Below, piece by piece: positions 14,897-24,626 of a DNA stretch of 56,575 nt (the first letter of the stretch is position 1; every line of letters starts with the position of its first letter). The stretch is taken from the IMG/VR virus record IMGVR_UViG_3300050821_005734, positions 1-56,575 of that record; one strand, given 5' to 3'. The notes under the pieces are model-generated. The model had not been told where the DNA came from, made no database searches, and saw only the letters and a program-made list of their open reading frames with translations. The stretch is from a virus. The translations under genes and the position numbers were made by a program.

Positions 14897-15895
14897 TCAG
14901 CCCTTCTGAAGGTCGGCGGCCATGCGCGCGGTCACCGCGGCCGATATCTCGTCGGCCGTCGCACCGGCGGCCAGATGCGGGATCAGCGCCGCCACGAGAG
15001 CCGGCACGTCCGTCGACGGGTGCAGCTGCGGCGCGAGCGCGGCCGCGAGCGCGTTCACGTCGACCGGCTGCGGGATCGGCGCACCGATGTGCGCGGCCAG
15101 CGCGTTGATGGCGTCGCGGCCCTGCCTGGCGAACAGCGCCGCAGCGCGCGCCCCGGCGTCGGCCCAGATCGTCGCGCCCTCGTCGGTGTACGCGCCGTTC
15201 GGCGGGAACTCGGACGCCAGCTCCGGCCACTTCTGAGCGATCGACGGAGGAATGATGGACATGCCCGGTACTCCTTGCTGGTAGAGGACCGCGGCCAGGT
15301 CGGCCTCGGCACCGCGGAAAGCGTTGTAGTCCAACGCCATGCCGCCGTCGGACGCCTGGTTCGTGTACTGATACAGCAGCGGCGTCATCCCGCCGTACGA
15401 GCCCCAGCCCGAGGCGCTGTCGCCCGGATACAGCGACGTCGGCGACCCCGCACCGCCCGGATACGACGACGAGATCAGATGCACCCCGCGCGCCGCCAGC
15501 GGCGACAGGTCGGGTGACCCGATCTGCTGCCAGTACCAGTGCGGCAGATACACCAGCCGCAGGTTCAGGCCGGCCGCGTGCGCGGCGTCGACGTACGCGA
15601 GCACCTGCGCGAGGTTGCCGGAGCTGCTCTCGACGTCGAGCATGCCGAACAGCGAGACGTCGCCCACGTTCGACTTGGTGTGCGCCACCTGCCCCGCGAC
15701 AGGCTCGGTCGACAGGTAGTGGTACCAGCCGAACAGCCTGCCCAGCGCGGCGGCCTGGCGGCGCCAGCCCTGGTAGTCGGCGTCCGTGTAGTACGTGCCC
15801 TCCGTCGTCTTCGCGATCACGAACGTCGCGTCGGACAGACGGGACAGGTCGAGGCCGTGCTGGTAGGACGAGAGGTCAGGGCCGAAGACGGTCAC
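14897..15895 (-). CDS. GH25 muramidase endolysin, 332 aa
   Basis: ATG at 15893-15895 overlaps the upstream stop. Residues 1-210 are a glycoside hydrolase 25 (Cpl-1/Chalaropsis-type) domain: Asp7 in FGPDLSSYQ, Asp87 and Glu89 in GMLDVES, and the LLYQYTN strand. It cleaves the MurNAc-GlcNAc bond of peptidoglycan. Residues 225-332 are helical and Ala-rich with PPSIAQKWPELASEFP, probably a cell-wall-binding module. No signal peptide, so it depends on a holin. Confidence 0.92.
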   Translation of the reverse strand: MTVFGPDLSSYQHGLDLSRLSDATFVIAKTTEGTYYTDADYQGWRRQAAALGRLFGWYHYLSTEPVAGQVAHTKSNVGDVSLFGMLDVESSSGNLAQVLAYVDAAHAAGLNLRLVYLPHWYWQQIGSPDLSPLAARGVHLISSSYPGGAGSPTSLYPGDSASGWGSYGGMTPLLYQYTNQASDGGMALDYNAFRGAEADLAAVLYQQGVPGMSIIPPSIAQKWPELASEFPPNGAYTDEGATIWADAGARAAALFARQGRDAINALAAHIGAPIPQPVDVNALAAALAPQLHPSTDVPALVAALIPHLAAGATADEISAAVTARMAADLQKG

Positions 15896-16149
15896 AGCAT
15901 CCCCCTCACGTCAGTGGCCGACGGAGCACCCTCCGGGTGATGCCGCGCGCACACCGTCCAGGCAGTACCCGCCACCGGATGCCGCCCCACCCGCCAACAG
16001 CCCTTGACGTGGCAGTTGTGACGCCGCGCCATGTTCACCATGCCGCCAACGATCGCGAGCTCCCCGAGATCCGCGCCCGGACCGGACCACGCCAGATACG
16101 GCATGCCGGAGCCGTTGTCCAAGCCCAGGACGTGCGCGAGCCAGTTCAC
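15892..16149 (-). CDS. Conserved actinophage small protein, 85 aa
   Basis: GTG at 16147-16149 overlaps the HNH stop. The sequence pattern NWLAHVLGLDNGSG, ADLGELAIVGG and RRHNCHVKGCWRVGRH is familiar from many actinobacterial phages near lysis or tail-end genes. Two Cys/His clusters at the C-terminal half may bind zinc. A weakly hydrophobic mid-segment may touch the membrane. Function unknown. Confidence 0.75.
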   Translation of the reverse strand: MNWLAHVLGLDNGSGMPYLAWSGPGADLGELAIVGGMVNMARRHNCHVKGCWRVGRHPVAGTAWTVCARHHPEGAPSATDVRGML

Positions 16150-16589
16150 GAGATCAGCCCCCTGACGTACTGCTCCGCGGCCCAGTCCGCGGCCGCCGCA
16201 TGATGGATGCCCCCGTGCCCGCGGTGGTGCTTCGCGCACAGGAACTCCAGGTTCGCCCCCGACTCGATCCACGCCCCGAGCTCGTCGCGCGTGGAGATAC
16301 CCGGGTAGTCGCGTTCGAACAGCGCCAGGTCCACGCCGTTCATCAGCGCGAACTCGACATGCGTGTGGTGCAGCTCCAGGCCGCCCTCGCACTCCGAGGC
16401 GTCCCCGCCGCGGGACGCGGCGAACGCGCAGACCGCGGCGTCGACGTGCTCGCGCCGGTAGTGCTCGAAGTCGACATAGTGCGGGTCGTCGGCGCGCGGG
16501 GCGTGGTCCGGGTAGTGGATGACGCAGCGGTTCGTCACCGCCTGGTCGTGTGCCGCGGTCACCGGAGCCCCCTCACCCGGGCCGGTCAT
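16146..16589 (-). CDS. HNH-fold protein, 147 aa
   Basis: ATG at 16587-16589 overlaps the tail-gene stop. The C-terminal half has an HNH/RRXRR-like core: LELHHTHVEFAL, ESGANLEFLCAKHH and GIHHAAAADW. Such proteins are frequent beside lysis genes of actinophages. Whether it cuts DNA is unknown. The N-terminal part has CVIHYPDHA and acidic spacers. Confidence 0.75.
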   Translation of the reverse strand: MTGPGEGAPVTAAHDQAVTNRCVIHYPDHAPRADDPHYVDFEHYRREHVDAAVCAFAASRGGDASECEGGLELHHTHVEFALMNGVDLALFERDYPGISTRDELGAWIESGANLEFLCAKHHRGHGGIHHAAAADWAAEQYVRGLIS

Positions 16590-17116
16590 GCGTGGATCCA
16601 CAGGGCGTTGAACGTCGGGCACAGGTCGACGTTCGGAGCCGTGTTCAGGTTCGCCCCGGAGTTCTGCCGGCCCCAGATCTCCACATAGTCGCCGACCACC
16701 ATCGGGATCTGGGCCACCGCGAGCAGCGCCCCGAAGTCCGTGGTCGGCTTCACTAGAAACTGCGGCGATCCGATGTCGATCGTGCCGTTCTTGGCGATCG
16801 CCGACTCGAACCGGCACGCCGCCCCGGCATTGGTCCACGCCGGGTCTCCCCATACCAGATAGGTTCCGGGGACCTGCGCGGTGTAGCGGGTGTTGTTGGT
16901 GACGTTGGAGTGGCCGCCGTAGGTGTCGATGACGGTGAGGTCGAGGTTCATCGGCGTCCAGGTCGCGGTGACCGTGGTCTGGAGCGTGGCCTGCCTGCCT
17001 TTGAAGTCCGGCGGGTTGAGCAGGAAGTTGACGGCGTCGCGGAGCGCGTTGAAGTACGCGCCGGTCTCGGTCTCGCCGACCGTGAACGTGCGGGGGATCG
17101 GCACTGCCAGGCCCAT
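16586..17116 (-). CDS. Tail tip/fibre protein, 176 aa
   Basis: Starts at 17116. N-terminal helix (VGETETGAYFNALRDAVNFL) followed by a beta-rich domain (TRYTAQVPGTYLVWG, VGDYVEIWGRQNSG) like the jelly-roll receptor-binding modules of actinophage tails. It follows the large tail protein, where fibre genes normally sit. Confidence 0.72.
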   Translation of the reverse strand: MGLAVPIPRTFTVGETETGAYFNALRDAVNFLLNPPDFKGRQATLQTTVTATWTPMNLDLTVIDTYGGHSNVTNNTRYTAQVPGTYLVWGDPAWTNAGAACRFESAIAKNGTIDIGSPQFLVKPTTDFGALLAVAQIPMVVGDYVEIWGRQNSGANLNTAPNVDLCPTFNALWIHA

Positions 17117-17131
17117 GTCAACACTCCATGA

Positions 17132-20100
17132 TCAATAGGCTGGGATGGTCGTCGCCAGGACCTGCGACGGGCTGGTGTCGCCTGCGGGCAGCGGCTCGCA
17201 CACGACGATGTCCCCGGCGGCGTGGTTGTGCGCCAGGTTCGCGGTCAGGGTGAGCGTCGCGGTCGCCCAGCCGGGATAGGTCACCGGCACCCCGGTCGCC
17301 GCCACGGTCACGGCCTCGAAGTTCGGCGTGCCCGGGGAGAGCCAGAACGTCCAGGACTGCGGGATCGACGCCGCGAGGGGGTTGACCTTCGCGTCCGGCA
17401 GCGCGTTGATCGTGACCGTGTTCGTGCCCGCGAACGCCCCGCCCGCGGCGACGTTGACCGTCGTCGCCGCGGCCCCCAGCACCGACAGCGAGTCGTACGC
17501 CGCCGGGTCCGTCAGCCCTGCCGGCAGCGCCTCGCACACGACCGCGTTCACCAGGTGCGTGTGCGCCAGCGTTCCGACGATGGTCAGCGTCGCGGAGGCG
17601 TACCCGACGGTCGTCGACGGGATGCCGCCGGGGGCGATCGTCACCGTCTCCGCGATCGCCGGATTTCCCGGGTCCAGGGTGAGCTGGTAGCCCGCGGGCA
17701 GGGACGACGCCAGGACGTTCGTGGCGGCGTCCGGCAGGGCGTTGATGCTGATCGTGTTGGCGCCGGCGTTCGCCTGCGCGTGCAGAGTGGTGTGCAGCGC
17801 CGCCAGGACCCAGTACTTCACCAGGTTCGCCGGCGAGCACTGCAACGTCACCCACACGTCGCCGGCGTTCGGATCCCACGACCACTCGATCTTCTCGATG
17901 AAGCCGTCGAACACCTGCGCCGGGGCGCCGACCGGCCGCTGGTTCACCCGGATCCTCATCCCGAGCTCCAGGTTCAGGCACACCGCGAACAGCCCCGGCA
18001 CCGCCGACGGGTGCAGCCGCAGCACGTCGACGCGCTGGCGCGCCACCTTGTTCTGCGACAGCAGGTAGTTCGCGGCGTCCGCGACCTCCGGCAGGCTGGT
18101 GGTGTTGACCGTCCGCTGGTAGACGCGCGGCCATGACCGGGTCCGCGACGCGGCGTCGTACGCCGTGACCGTCGGCCCGCCGTACTGCGTCACCTGCACG
18201 TCGCTCATCAGGTGCGACGGGTCGAACCCGAACTTCACATACTCGAACGGCCACTCCCCGGCCGTCTGCGAGCCGCCGAACACGTACACGGGCGTCGCCT
18301 GGTTGTACCGGGCGTTCCGGCCCTTGAACGTCAGCACCCCGGCGCTGGAGGTGTAGAAGTTCCCGTTCTCGGTGAGGGCGATGTTGTTCAGCGCGTCCAG
18401 CGCCGTCGCACCGGCGAGGTCCGTGGCTGGCCCCATACTCGCCGTCGACCCGGTGTCCACCGCGACCTGGCCGGGCCAGCCGATCCACGTCAGCACCCTG
18501 TTCACCCGGGCACCGGACGACTCCCCGGACGAGGCGAGACGCCAGGAGTTGTACAGGTTCGTCATCTGCGCGTTAGTGAGCAGCAGCGGCACCTCCGCGG
18601 CGAACGCCATGTCGCCGACGAACCCGTTGCTGTACCGGTTGCTGCCCGGCAGCACCAGGGCGCCGAGGGTGTCGACGGAGAAACCCTGGGCACTGACCAC
18701 ACCGGCCGCGGTCGCCACCGACACCCCGTCGACCCACACCGTGTTCGTGCCCGAGGCCGGGTCGAGGCCCACCGCGACGAGGTGCCAGTTCCCGTCGCAC
18801 AGGGAGCCGCCGCCGGTGTAGGCGACACCCGCGGCCCCGGTGATGTCGGTGAACTGGACGCCCAGGACGCCGGTGACCTCCAGGTGCATCTGCAGCAGCG
18901 ACGCGTTCGCGTACCACGACGCCGGGGTGCAGTACCAGAGCATGTAGTCGTGGCCGCCGGCGGGCGCGGCGGAGGCGCGGAACGCCAGCAGCCGCGTCCA
19001 GGCGCCCGTGTTGGGCGGCCCGGGAGACGTCGTCGTCTTGCCGATCGACACGAAGGTCTCGGCGAGCTGGACCGTGCCGGTCGACGTCGAGTTGTTGTTG
19101 AAGGTGGCGACCGGGCCGGCGGAGCCGACGAACGCGCCGGGCGTCGTCGCGGACGCCACCGGGTTCCCGAACGTCAGCGACCCGGCGCCGAACGGCGAGT
19201 TCTCCACCGGCGCCGGCGGACGCTTCCCCGCCGTGTCCGTGCACGCCGTCGCCCCGGCCGGCTCGGCCAGCTGGAACAGGAAGTTGGGGGCCAGCGCCAG
19301 CAGCTCGGCCACGAACGGCTGCGGCAGCGTGAACTGCGACAGCCCTATGAACGCGTCGTCGCCGACGATGTCGGACGTGCCGTAGGTGCCGTCGAGCTCG
19401 GCGAAGTCCTGCGGCCACCGCTCCACGTACGGCGTGATGATCTGGTAGGCGGTGCCGGGGTCCTGCCACGTCGACGGCGAGCTGCCGACCTCGAACTGGA
19501 CGCCGGTCACGTACACGGTGTTCGTCGCGGTCGTCGTCGCCGGGGTGGTGATGTTCAGGGACAGCACCGCGGCGATCGTCCCGGCCGGGGCGACGGCCCA
19601 CACGTTCTGCCGCCCCCACACGGAGGTGGACAGCGTCAGCGCGGCGCCTATCGTGCTCGCGACCAGGCCGGTGACGCTGTACCAGTCGATCCTCGCGGTG
19701 ACGGCCAGCGTCGCGTCGGCCGACGCCGCGCGCAGCGCGTAGAACGAGAACGTGTACGGCGTGCCCGCCAGGGCGCCGACAGCCTGCCCTGCGGTCACGG
19801 TCGCGCCGGTGGACACGGTGAGCGGGCTGCTGCTCGTCGTTCCCGCCGGGGTCGTCCACGCGCAGGCGTTGGAGTGCCCCGACGGCGCGGCGGTCAGCCC
19901 GGTGGCGTAGGCGACCGTCCCGGCCTGCGGCGCGAACCAGCCCGCGACCGCCCCGGCAGCGAGGCCGCCGGTGGCCGGATTGCGGGAGAACAGGTTCGCC
20001 GACACCGTGTTCGGCGCCTGGAACAGCGTCGGGAACGGGTTGGCCTCGAACTGGGCGCCGTCGGCCTGGAACGTCGCCGTGGACGTGGTGGTCGTCACGA

Positions 20101-20827
20101 GCCGTGCCCGCAGCGTGCAGTACACGGTCCCGGCCGGGGCGGTGGCGGTCGCGGTGAGCTGCGTCCAGGACGTCGACCCGCCCGTCACCGCGACGTTGGG
20201 CCCGAACGTGGTGGAGATGACGGCGCCGGCCGAGTTGTACCAGTCGATCGCCAGGTCCATGGTCAGGTTCTGGGCGGTGGCCAGCGTCCGCACCTGCAGC
20301 TGCGCGGCGTAGGCGACCGCCGGGAACGCGGCGGCTTGCGCGATGTTCAGCAGGGTCTTCACCGACGCGGCGCCGTTCGGCACCGCCACGTTGTAGACCT
20401 GCGTGCCCTGGAACGCCGTGCCGGAGGCGGCGAGCGTCAGCGGGTATCCGGCGCCGCACGTCACGTTCATCTGCGCGGGCACCGGGCCCGGGGCGTAGCC
20501 GGTGCCCTCGCCGGCGGTGGCCTGGTCCGGGATGAGCAGGTTCGGCCCAGGAAGGCACAGCACCCGCGCTTGGCGCAGCGGCACCACCCCGGGCGAGTAC
20601 GGCGAGGCCGCGTTGTTCGGGTCCAGGGCGCCGTCGGAGTTCGCCAGGACCGTGGTCCAGGTGGCGGTCTCGTTCTGGTCCAGCTCGTACTGCCGGCCGC
20701 GGGACGTGGCCCACGGGAACTGGACCCGGGCGGACACGTCGGAGAAGTACGGCGGCGCCGTGCCCTGGTTCGGGTCGGCGTTGAACGCGACCTGGTAGAA
20801 CGTGGGCGGGATCGTCGGAATCGCCAC
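17132..20827 (-). CDS. Large minor tail protein with LamG and repeated modules, 1231 aa
   Basis: GTG start at 20827, five bases after the tape-measure stop. An N-terminal part with DVSARVQFPW and ATWTTVLANSDG looks like the tail-hub/Dit-like proteins of actinophages. Two jelly-roll modules of about 150 residues follow, each ending in a QFE(A/V) strand (residues 130-460). Near 560-790 is a concanavalin/LamG-type domain (CDGNWHLVAVGLD, NTVWVDGVSVAT). The last 240 residues are two tandem copies of a 110-residue beta module, each starting near INALPDA and ending in CE(A/P)LPAG. Baseplate and carbohydrate-binding role inferred. Confidence 0.82.
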   Translation of the reverse strand: MAIPTIPPTFYQVAFNADPNQGTAPPYFSDVSARVQFPWATSRGRQYELDQNETATWTTVLANSDGALDPNNAASPYSPGVVPLRQARVLCLPGPNLLIPDQATAGEGTGYAPGPVPAQMNVTCGAGYPLTLAASGTAFQGTQVYNVAVPNGAASVKTLLNIAQAAAFPAVAYAAQLQVRTLATAQNLTMDLAIDWYNSAGAVISTTFGPNVAVTGGSTSWTQLTATATAPAGTVYCTLRARLVTTTTSTATFQADGAQFEANPFPTLFQAPNTVSANLFSRNPATGGLAAGAVAGWFAPQAGTVAYATGLTAAPSGHSNACAWTTPAGTTSSSPLTVSTGATVTAGQAVGALAGTPYTFSFYALRAASADATLAVTARIDWYSVTGLVASTIGAALTLSTSVWGRQNVWAVAPAGTIAAVLSLNITTPATTTATNTVYVTGVQFEVGSSPSTWQDPGTAYQIITPYVERWPQDFAELDGTYGTSDIVGDDAFIGLSQFTLPQPFVAELLALAPNFLFQLAEPAGATACTDTAGKRPPAPVENSPFGAGSLTFGNPVASATTPGAFVGSAGPVATFNNNSTSTGTVQLAETFVSIGKTTTSPGPPNTGAWTRLLAFRASAAPAGGHDYMLWYCTPASWYANASLLQMHLEVTGVLGVQFTDITGAAGVAYTGGGSLCDGNWHLVAVGLDPASGTNTVWVDGVSVATAAGVVSAQGFSVDTLGALVLPGSNRYSNGFVGDMAFAAEVPLLLTNAQMTNLYNSWRLASSGESSGARVNRVLTWIGWPGQVAVDTGSTASMGPATDLAGATALDALNNIALTENGNFYTSSAGVLTFKGRNARYNQATPVYVFGGSQTAGEWPFEYVKFGFDPSHLMSDVQVTQYGGPTVTAYDAASRTRSWPRVYQRTVNTTSLPEVADAANYLLSQNKVARQRVDVLRLHPSAVPGLFAVCLNLELGMRIRVNQRPVGAPAQVFDGFIEKIEWSWDPNAGDVWVTLQCSPANLVKYWVLAALHTTLHAQANAGANTISINALPDAATNVLASSLPAGYQLTLDPGNPAIAETVTIAPGGIPSTTVGYASATLTIVGTLAHTHLVNAVVCEALPAGLTDPAAYDSLSVLGAAATTVNVAAGGAFAGTNTVTINALPDAKVNPLAASIPQSWTFWLSPGTPNFEAVTVAATGVPVTYPGWATATLTLTANLAHNHAAGDIVVCEPLPAGDTSPSQVLATTIPAY

Positions 20828-20832
20828 GGCGC

Positions 20833-23800
20833 CTACTTCCCGTATCCGGGCAGGGACAGGTTCGGCCGGGAGTTCCGCTGGTTGTAGCGCAGGACCTCGG
20901 TGCGGGTGTTGGACGCGGTGCGCCAGGCGCCGGTGCCCGGGTCCTGCACGTACACGTTGACCGTCATGTCTCCGCCGCCACCGGCACCGCGGACGATGGA
21001 CGGCGTGCCTGCGCCTCCGGTTCCGGCGCCCAGGATCGAACGGGCCCGGTCCACGTCGCCGGCGTTCAAAGCGTCCAGCAGGGCGCGCGGCACCCGCGAC
21101 ACCCCCGCCGCGTCGATCACGAACTCCCCGGCCGACAGCATCGCCGCCACCGAATCCGACGTCGGGCCGCCGGGCCCGGTCACCAGGCCACCCCCGGCGT
21201 AAGCCTTCACCGGCGTCTGGCCGACCGAGATCGCAGTAGTCAGACTGCCCCCGACGTTCCCGATCGCCTGCTGGAGCTTGGCCAGGTTCGACATCGCCTG
21301 CCCGATGTCCGCGTTGATCGTCGAATGGACGTCCTTCGGGACCGCGTCCAGCGTGTCGATGTACTCACGCACCGCCTTGCGGGTCGCATCGGACTGCGAC
21401 GAGTTCTGAACGAGCTGGTCGACCTGCGCCTTGAACTTGTCCGTCGCAGCCTGCGTCGGCCCCGTGGACTTCGTCTGGGCGTTGTAGTTGTCGACGATCG
21501 CCTGCATCGCGGCGTTGATCGCCTCACGGTTGTTCCGCGCCGACGCCGTGTTCCCGGACATCGCCGAACCGTTGTTCTGCAACGCCTGCGACACGTTGTC
21601 GATCTGCGTCTGGAAGTCGTCCAGGGCGCGGGAGGCGGAGATTCCCGCCGTCAGGTCCTGCTGCTGCACCGTGGCGGCCGACAGGGCGTCGGAGAACGAC
21701 TGGGTCGACGCCGCGCCGCCGGCCATGGCCGCCGAGTTCGCGTCGACGGCCGTGGTGCTGTCCGTGGTCTTCAGGCCGGCCTCGCGCTGCTGGAGCGCGT
21801 ACGTCTTCACCGCGTCGGTGTACTGCGACAGCTGGTTGTTGAACCGGTCCGCGGAGCCCCCTGCGGCGGTGACCTGGCTGTCCAGGCTTGCGATGGCGTC
21901 CTTGGCCTGCTGGATGTGACCGGAGGAGACCAGCTGCGCGAGCGACCGGTCGATGGGCTCGACGAGCTGGTGCTCCAGGGTGCCGCCGAAGTGCTGCGCC
22001 GTCAGGACCATGTCCCGCATGCGGCCGTCGGACGTGTCCAGGCCGCTGGACATGTCCAGCAGCGCGTTCGTCAGCCCCGTGATCTGCGCCGTGGTGTCGT
22101 TGGCCTGCACGCCCATGTGGCCGAACACCTTGTACAGCCCGTACCCGGCCAGCGCCACAGCGCCGAGGACCGGCAGGGAGTTCCCCAGGGTCCTCACGAA
22201 CCCGCCGAAGCCCTTCGCCTCGGCAGCCACCGCTGCCTTGGCCCCAGCCGCTTCCGTCTTGCTCCCGAGGTTCCCCACCGCCTCGGCGGCGAGCATCCCC
22301 TTGAACCGGATCGTGTCGAAGATCTGCCCGGTGGCCACCGACGTCACGAAGCCCTTGTAGGCCGTCATGGCCTTGCCGATGCCGCCCACGAAGTTCACGA
22401 ACATGTCGAACATCAACAAGGTCTTCGTGTAGAGCAGCTTGGCGATCAGCCCGGCCAGCGCCACCTCGGCCAGATCCTTGATGACCGCGGAGTGCTCGCG
22501 GAAGAACCCTGAGACGGCGACCAGGGCCGGGCCGATGTCGTTCTTCAGGATGCCGCCGACGGCGGACAGTCCCAGGAAGAACGCCCCGGCGAGAAGCCCC
22601 GCGACCGGGGCCACGGCGTGTCCGAGGTTGACGGCCGCGATTGCGGCGTCCTTCAGGAACACCCTGACGTCGCGGAACACCGCCGCCAGGACGGCCTCGG
22701 CTTCGCGCGCGGCAGGGGAGGCCAGGGCGTTGTGCACGGATGTGGCGAAGTGCTCGACCTCGGGGACGACGTCGCGCTGCACGAAGCCGACGAACTCGGA
22801 CACCTTCGGAATCAGCCAGGTGCCGACCTTGACGCCCATGCCCTCGACTTCCGCACCCAGCGCATGGATCTTGAAGGCGAGGGTGTCCTGCGTCTGCGCC
22901 CAGTCCGCGCCGAAAGTCTTGCCCGACTCGGCCACCAGCTTGAACTTGTCGTTGAAGTTCGACGTGCTGCTGGACAGCGAGTCCATGAGGACGCCCAGGC
23001 CGCCGCCGGCCTTCTTGCCGAACGCCTCGGTGATCAACTGCCCGGAGTTCGTCGAGTTGTACCCGGCGGCCTTCAGGTGGTCGTTGAGGTCGTTGAGGGC
23101 GACCTTCAGCCCGCCCTTCTGAAGGTCGTCGGCGAGGCTGTTCGCCGTCAGGCCGAGCGACGCCAGGGCCTTCTGCCCGCCCCTGGCGGGCACCTCCAGG
23201 GCCTGCGCCGCCATCCGCAGGTTCGTGGCCGCCTCGGCGCCGCGGATGTTGCGGTCGCCGAACACCGCCAGGCCCGCGCCGACGTCGGTGATCGACAGGC
23301 CGTAGCCCTTGACGGTGGCCAGCATCGGGCCGCCGAGCGCGTCCGCGAGGTTCTGCATCGTCATGTCGCCCGCGCCGACCGTGGCGTTGAGCTGGCCCAT
23401 CGCGTCCTTGTAGTCGCCGGTGCCCTTGATGCCGACGGCGACGGCCGCGTCCAGGGCGTTGGTGACGTCGGTCAGGTTCGCGTGGCCGACGGTCGCGCCC
23501 TCCGCGGCGACCTTCAGCAGGTCCAGGGCCTTCGCGCCCTGCAAGCCGGACCCGTAGACGTGGATCATCGCTTCGGCGAGCTGCTCCGGGGTCTGCGCGA
23601 CCTGCCCGCCCAAGTCGATGACGGAGTTCTTCAGGTCCTTCATCTGCTTGGTGGTCAGCCCGGCGTTGTCCTGCGTGTTGATGCGGGTCATGGTCTGGTC
23701 GAACGTGGTCGCGAGCTTCAGCGACTCGTACGCCACCCCGCCGATCGCGGCCCCGACGGCGAGGAACGCGCCGGCGCCGAGCTTCCCCGCACCGGCGATC

Positions 23801-23907
23801 TTCCCGTCGGTCTCCTCGGCTTTGAGCTTCGCCTCGTCCATCTTCAGCTTGAAGTCGTCGATGTTCCCGAGAAGGAAGGCAATGGCGGGAGGGAGCAGGC
23901 CGCTCAT
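20833..23907 (-). CDS. Tape measure protein, 1024 aa
   Basis: Starts at ATG 23905-23907. The TP901-type opening is seen in FKLKMDEAKLKAEETDGKI, QTMTRINTQDNAGLTTKQM and LAEAMIHVYGSG. Hydrophobic membrane-like segments lie around residues 430-470 and 580-605, helices follow, and a Gly-rich C-terminus ends near GGGLVTGPGGPTSDSV. It scaffolds tail length. By the usual ratio 1024 residues suggests a tail of roughly 150 nm. Confidence 0.92.
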   Translation of the reverse strand: MSGLLPPAIAFLLGNIDDFKLKMDEAKLKAEETDGKIAGAGKLGAGAFLAVGAAIGGVAYESLKLATTFDQTMTRINTQDNAGLTTKQMKDLKNSVIDLGGQVAQTPEQLAEAMIHVYGSGLQGAKALDLLKVAAEGATVGHANLTDVTNALDAAVAVGIKGTGDYKDAMGQLNATVGAGDMTMQNLADALGGPMLATVKGYGLSITDVGAGLAVFGDRNIRGAEAATNLRMAAQALEVPARGGQKALASLGLTANSLADDLQKGGLKVALNDLNDHLKAAGYNSTNSGQLITEAFGKKAGGGLGVLMDSLSSSTSNFNDKFKLVAESGKTFGADWAQTQDTLAFKIHALGAEVEGMGVKVGTWLIPKVSEFVGFVQRDVVPEVEHFATSVHNALASPAAREAEAVLAAVFRDVRVFLKDAAIAAVNLGHAVAPVAGLLAGAFFLGLSAVGGILKNDIGPALVAVSGFFREHSAVIKDLAEVALAGLIAKLLYTKTLLMFDMFVNFVGGIGKAMTAYKGFVTSVATGQIFDTIRFKGMLAAEAVGNLGSKTEAAGAKAAVAAEAKGFGGFVRTLGNSLPVLGAVALAGYGLYKVFGHMGVQANDTTAQITGLTNALLDMSSGLDTSDGRMRDMVLTAQHFGGTLEHQLVEPIDRSLAQLVSSGHIQQAKDAIASLDSQVTAAGGSADRFNNQLSQYTDAVKTYALQQREAGLKTTDSTTAVDANSAAMAGGAASTQSFSDALSAATVQQQDLTAGISASRALDDFQTQIDNVSQALQNNGSAMSGNTASARNNREAINAAMQAIVDNYNAQTKSTGPTQAATDKFKAQVDQLVQNSSQSDATRKAVREYIDTLDAVPKDVHSTINADIGQAMSNLAKLQQAIGNVGGSLTTAISVGQTPVKAYAGGGLVTGPGGPTSDSVAAMLSAGEFVIDAAGVSRVPRALLDALNAGDVDRARSILGAGTGGAGTPSIVRGAGGGGDMTVNVYVQDPGTGAWRTASNTRTEVLRYNQRNSRPNLSLPGYGK

Positions 23908-24356
23908 CCGAGCCTCATCGCCTTGCGCCAGGCGTCGCTGTAGGCGCGGGCCAGACGGCCGTCAGCGACCAGTGCCTTCAGCGCGGGAGCCACGTACGGA
24001 CGCGGCGGAAGCCGGGACGCGCGGCCGCGCCCGGCCATCCCGCCGAGCTCCTGGACCCGGCTGTAGGCGGCGGTCGGCCCGATCCTGGCCTGATACATCC
24101 CGGGCCCGAGCTTGCGCGGGCCCTCGACCCTGATCGAGCGGCGCAGCTGCCCGGACACCAGCGACGGCGGCTCACCCGGCATCGACGGCGTCGGCGTTCC
24201 CTTCGGGTGCGAGGACGTCGTCAGCCGCTTCTTGATCTCGGCTTCGATCAGGTGCGCGCCCGTCGCCGTCGCGGTGCGCGTGGCGGCGTCGACGGCTTCG
24301 GCCATCGCCTTCATCCCGGCGCGCTGAGCGGCCCCGCCCGTGACGATGAACCCCAC
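23904..24356 (-). CDS. HK97 gp10-like tail component, 150 aa
   Basis: GTG start at 24354-24356. Residues resemble HK97-gp10 proteins: an N-terminal helix, LVSGQLRRSIRVEGP and the closing LPPRPYVAPALKAL. In most siphoviruses this gene lies before the tail tube. Here it follows the chaperones and precedes the tape measure, an order met in some actinophages. Confidence 0.72.
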   Translation of the reverse strand: MGFIVTGGAAQRAGMKAMAEAVDAATRTATATGAHLIEAEIKKRLTTSSHPKGTPTPSMPGEPPSLVSGQLRRSIRVEGPRKLGPGMYQARIGPTAAYSRVQELGGMAGRGRASRLPPRPYVAPALKALVADGRLARAYSDAWRKAMRLG

Positions 24357-24359
24357 GAC

Positions 24360-24626
24360 TCACCCCCGGTTCTGTGCCGCAGCCCTGACCTCGTCGAATA
24401 CGTTCGCCACCACCGGCATGCGGAAGAACAGCTCGATCGGGAGCTCATCTACTTGCTGAGGGGTCCAGCCGTACCTCTCGGCCCACCAGACGTAGCCCTG
24501 CGCTTCGTCCCAGCCGGTGCGGCGGTCTTTTTCCGGGGGGATGGTGCCGCCCTCAAGGCGAGCCCGGATTCGACTGAGGGCGCGGAAGGGGAGTCCGGGT
24601 CGGCGTGGTCGTCGGGCGTGACGCGC
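24360..24626 (-). CDS. Frameshift extension of the tail assembly chaperone (gpT-like)
   Basis: The -1 frame relative to the gene at 24449-24952 is open from a stop at 24627-24629 down to TGA at 24360-24362 and has no start codon. It encodes natural-looking protein (RTGWDEAQGYVWWAERYGW, ELPIELFFRMPVV), unlike the low-complexity tail of the zero frame. Candidate slip points are the CCCCCCGGAAAAAG run at 24527-24540, which includes AAAAAG, or a site just after 24626. A -1 programmed shift making a gpG-gpT fusion is standard at this position. The exact site is not fixed by sequence alone. Confidence 0.65.
   Translation of the reverse strand, partial: ARHARRPRRPGLPFRALSRIRARLEGGTIPPEKDRRTGWDEAQGYVWWAERYGWTPQQVDELPIELFFRMPVVANVFDEVRAAAQNRG

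Noticed and set aside
18212-20887. An 891-codon rightward open frame and many similar long plus-strand frames opposite the tail, portal and terminase genes
   Set aside because: They are antisense shadows caused by high third-position GC: extreme Arg/Gly/Val composition, no ribosome sites, and clear protein families on the minus strand.
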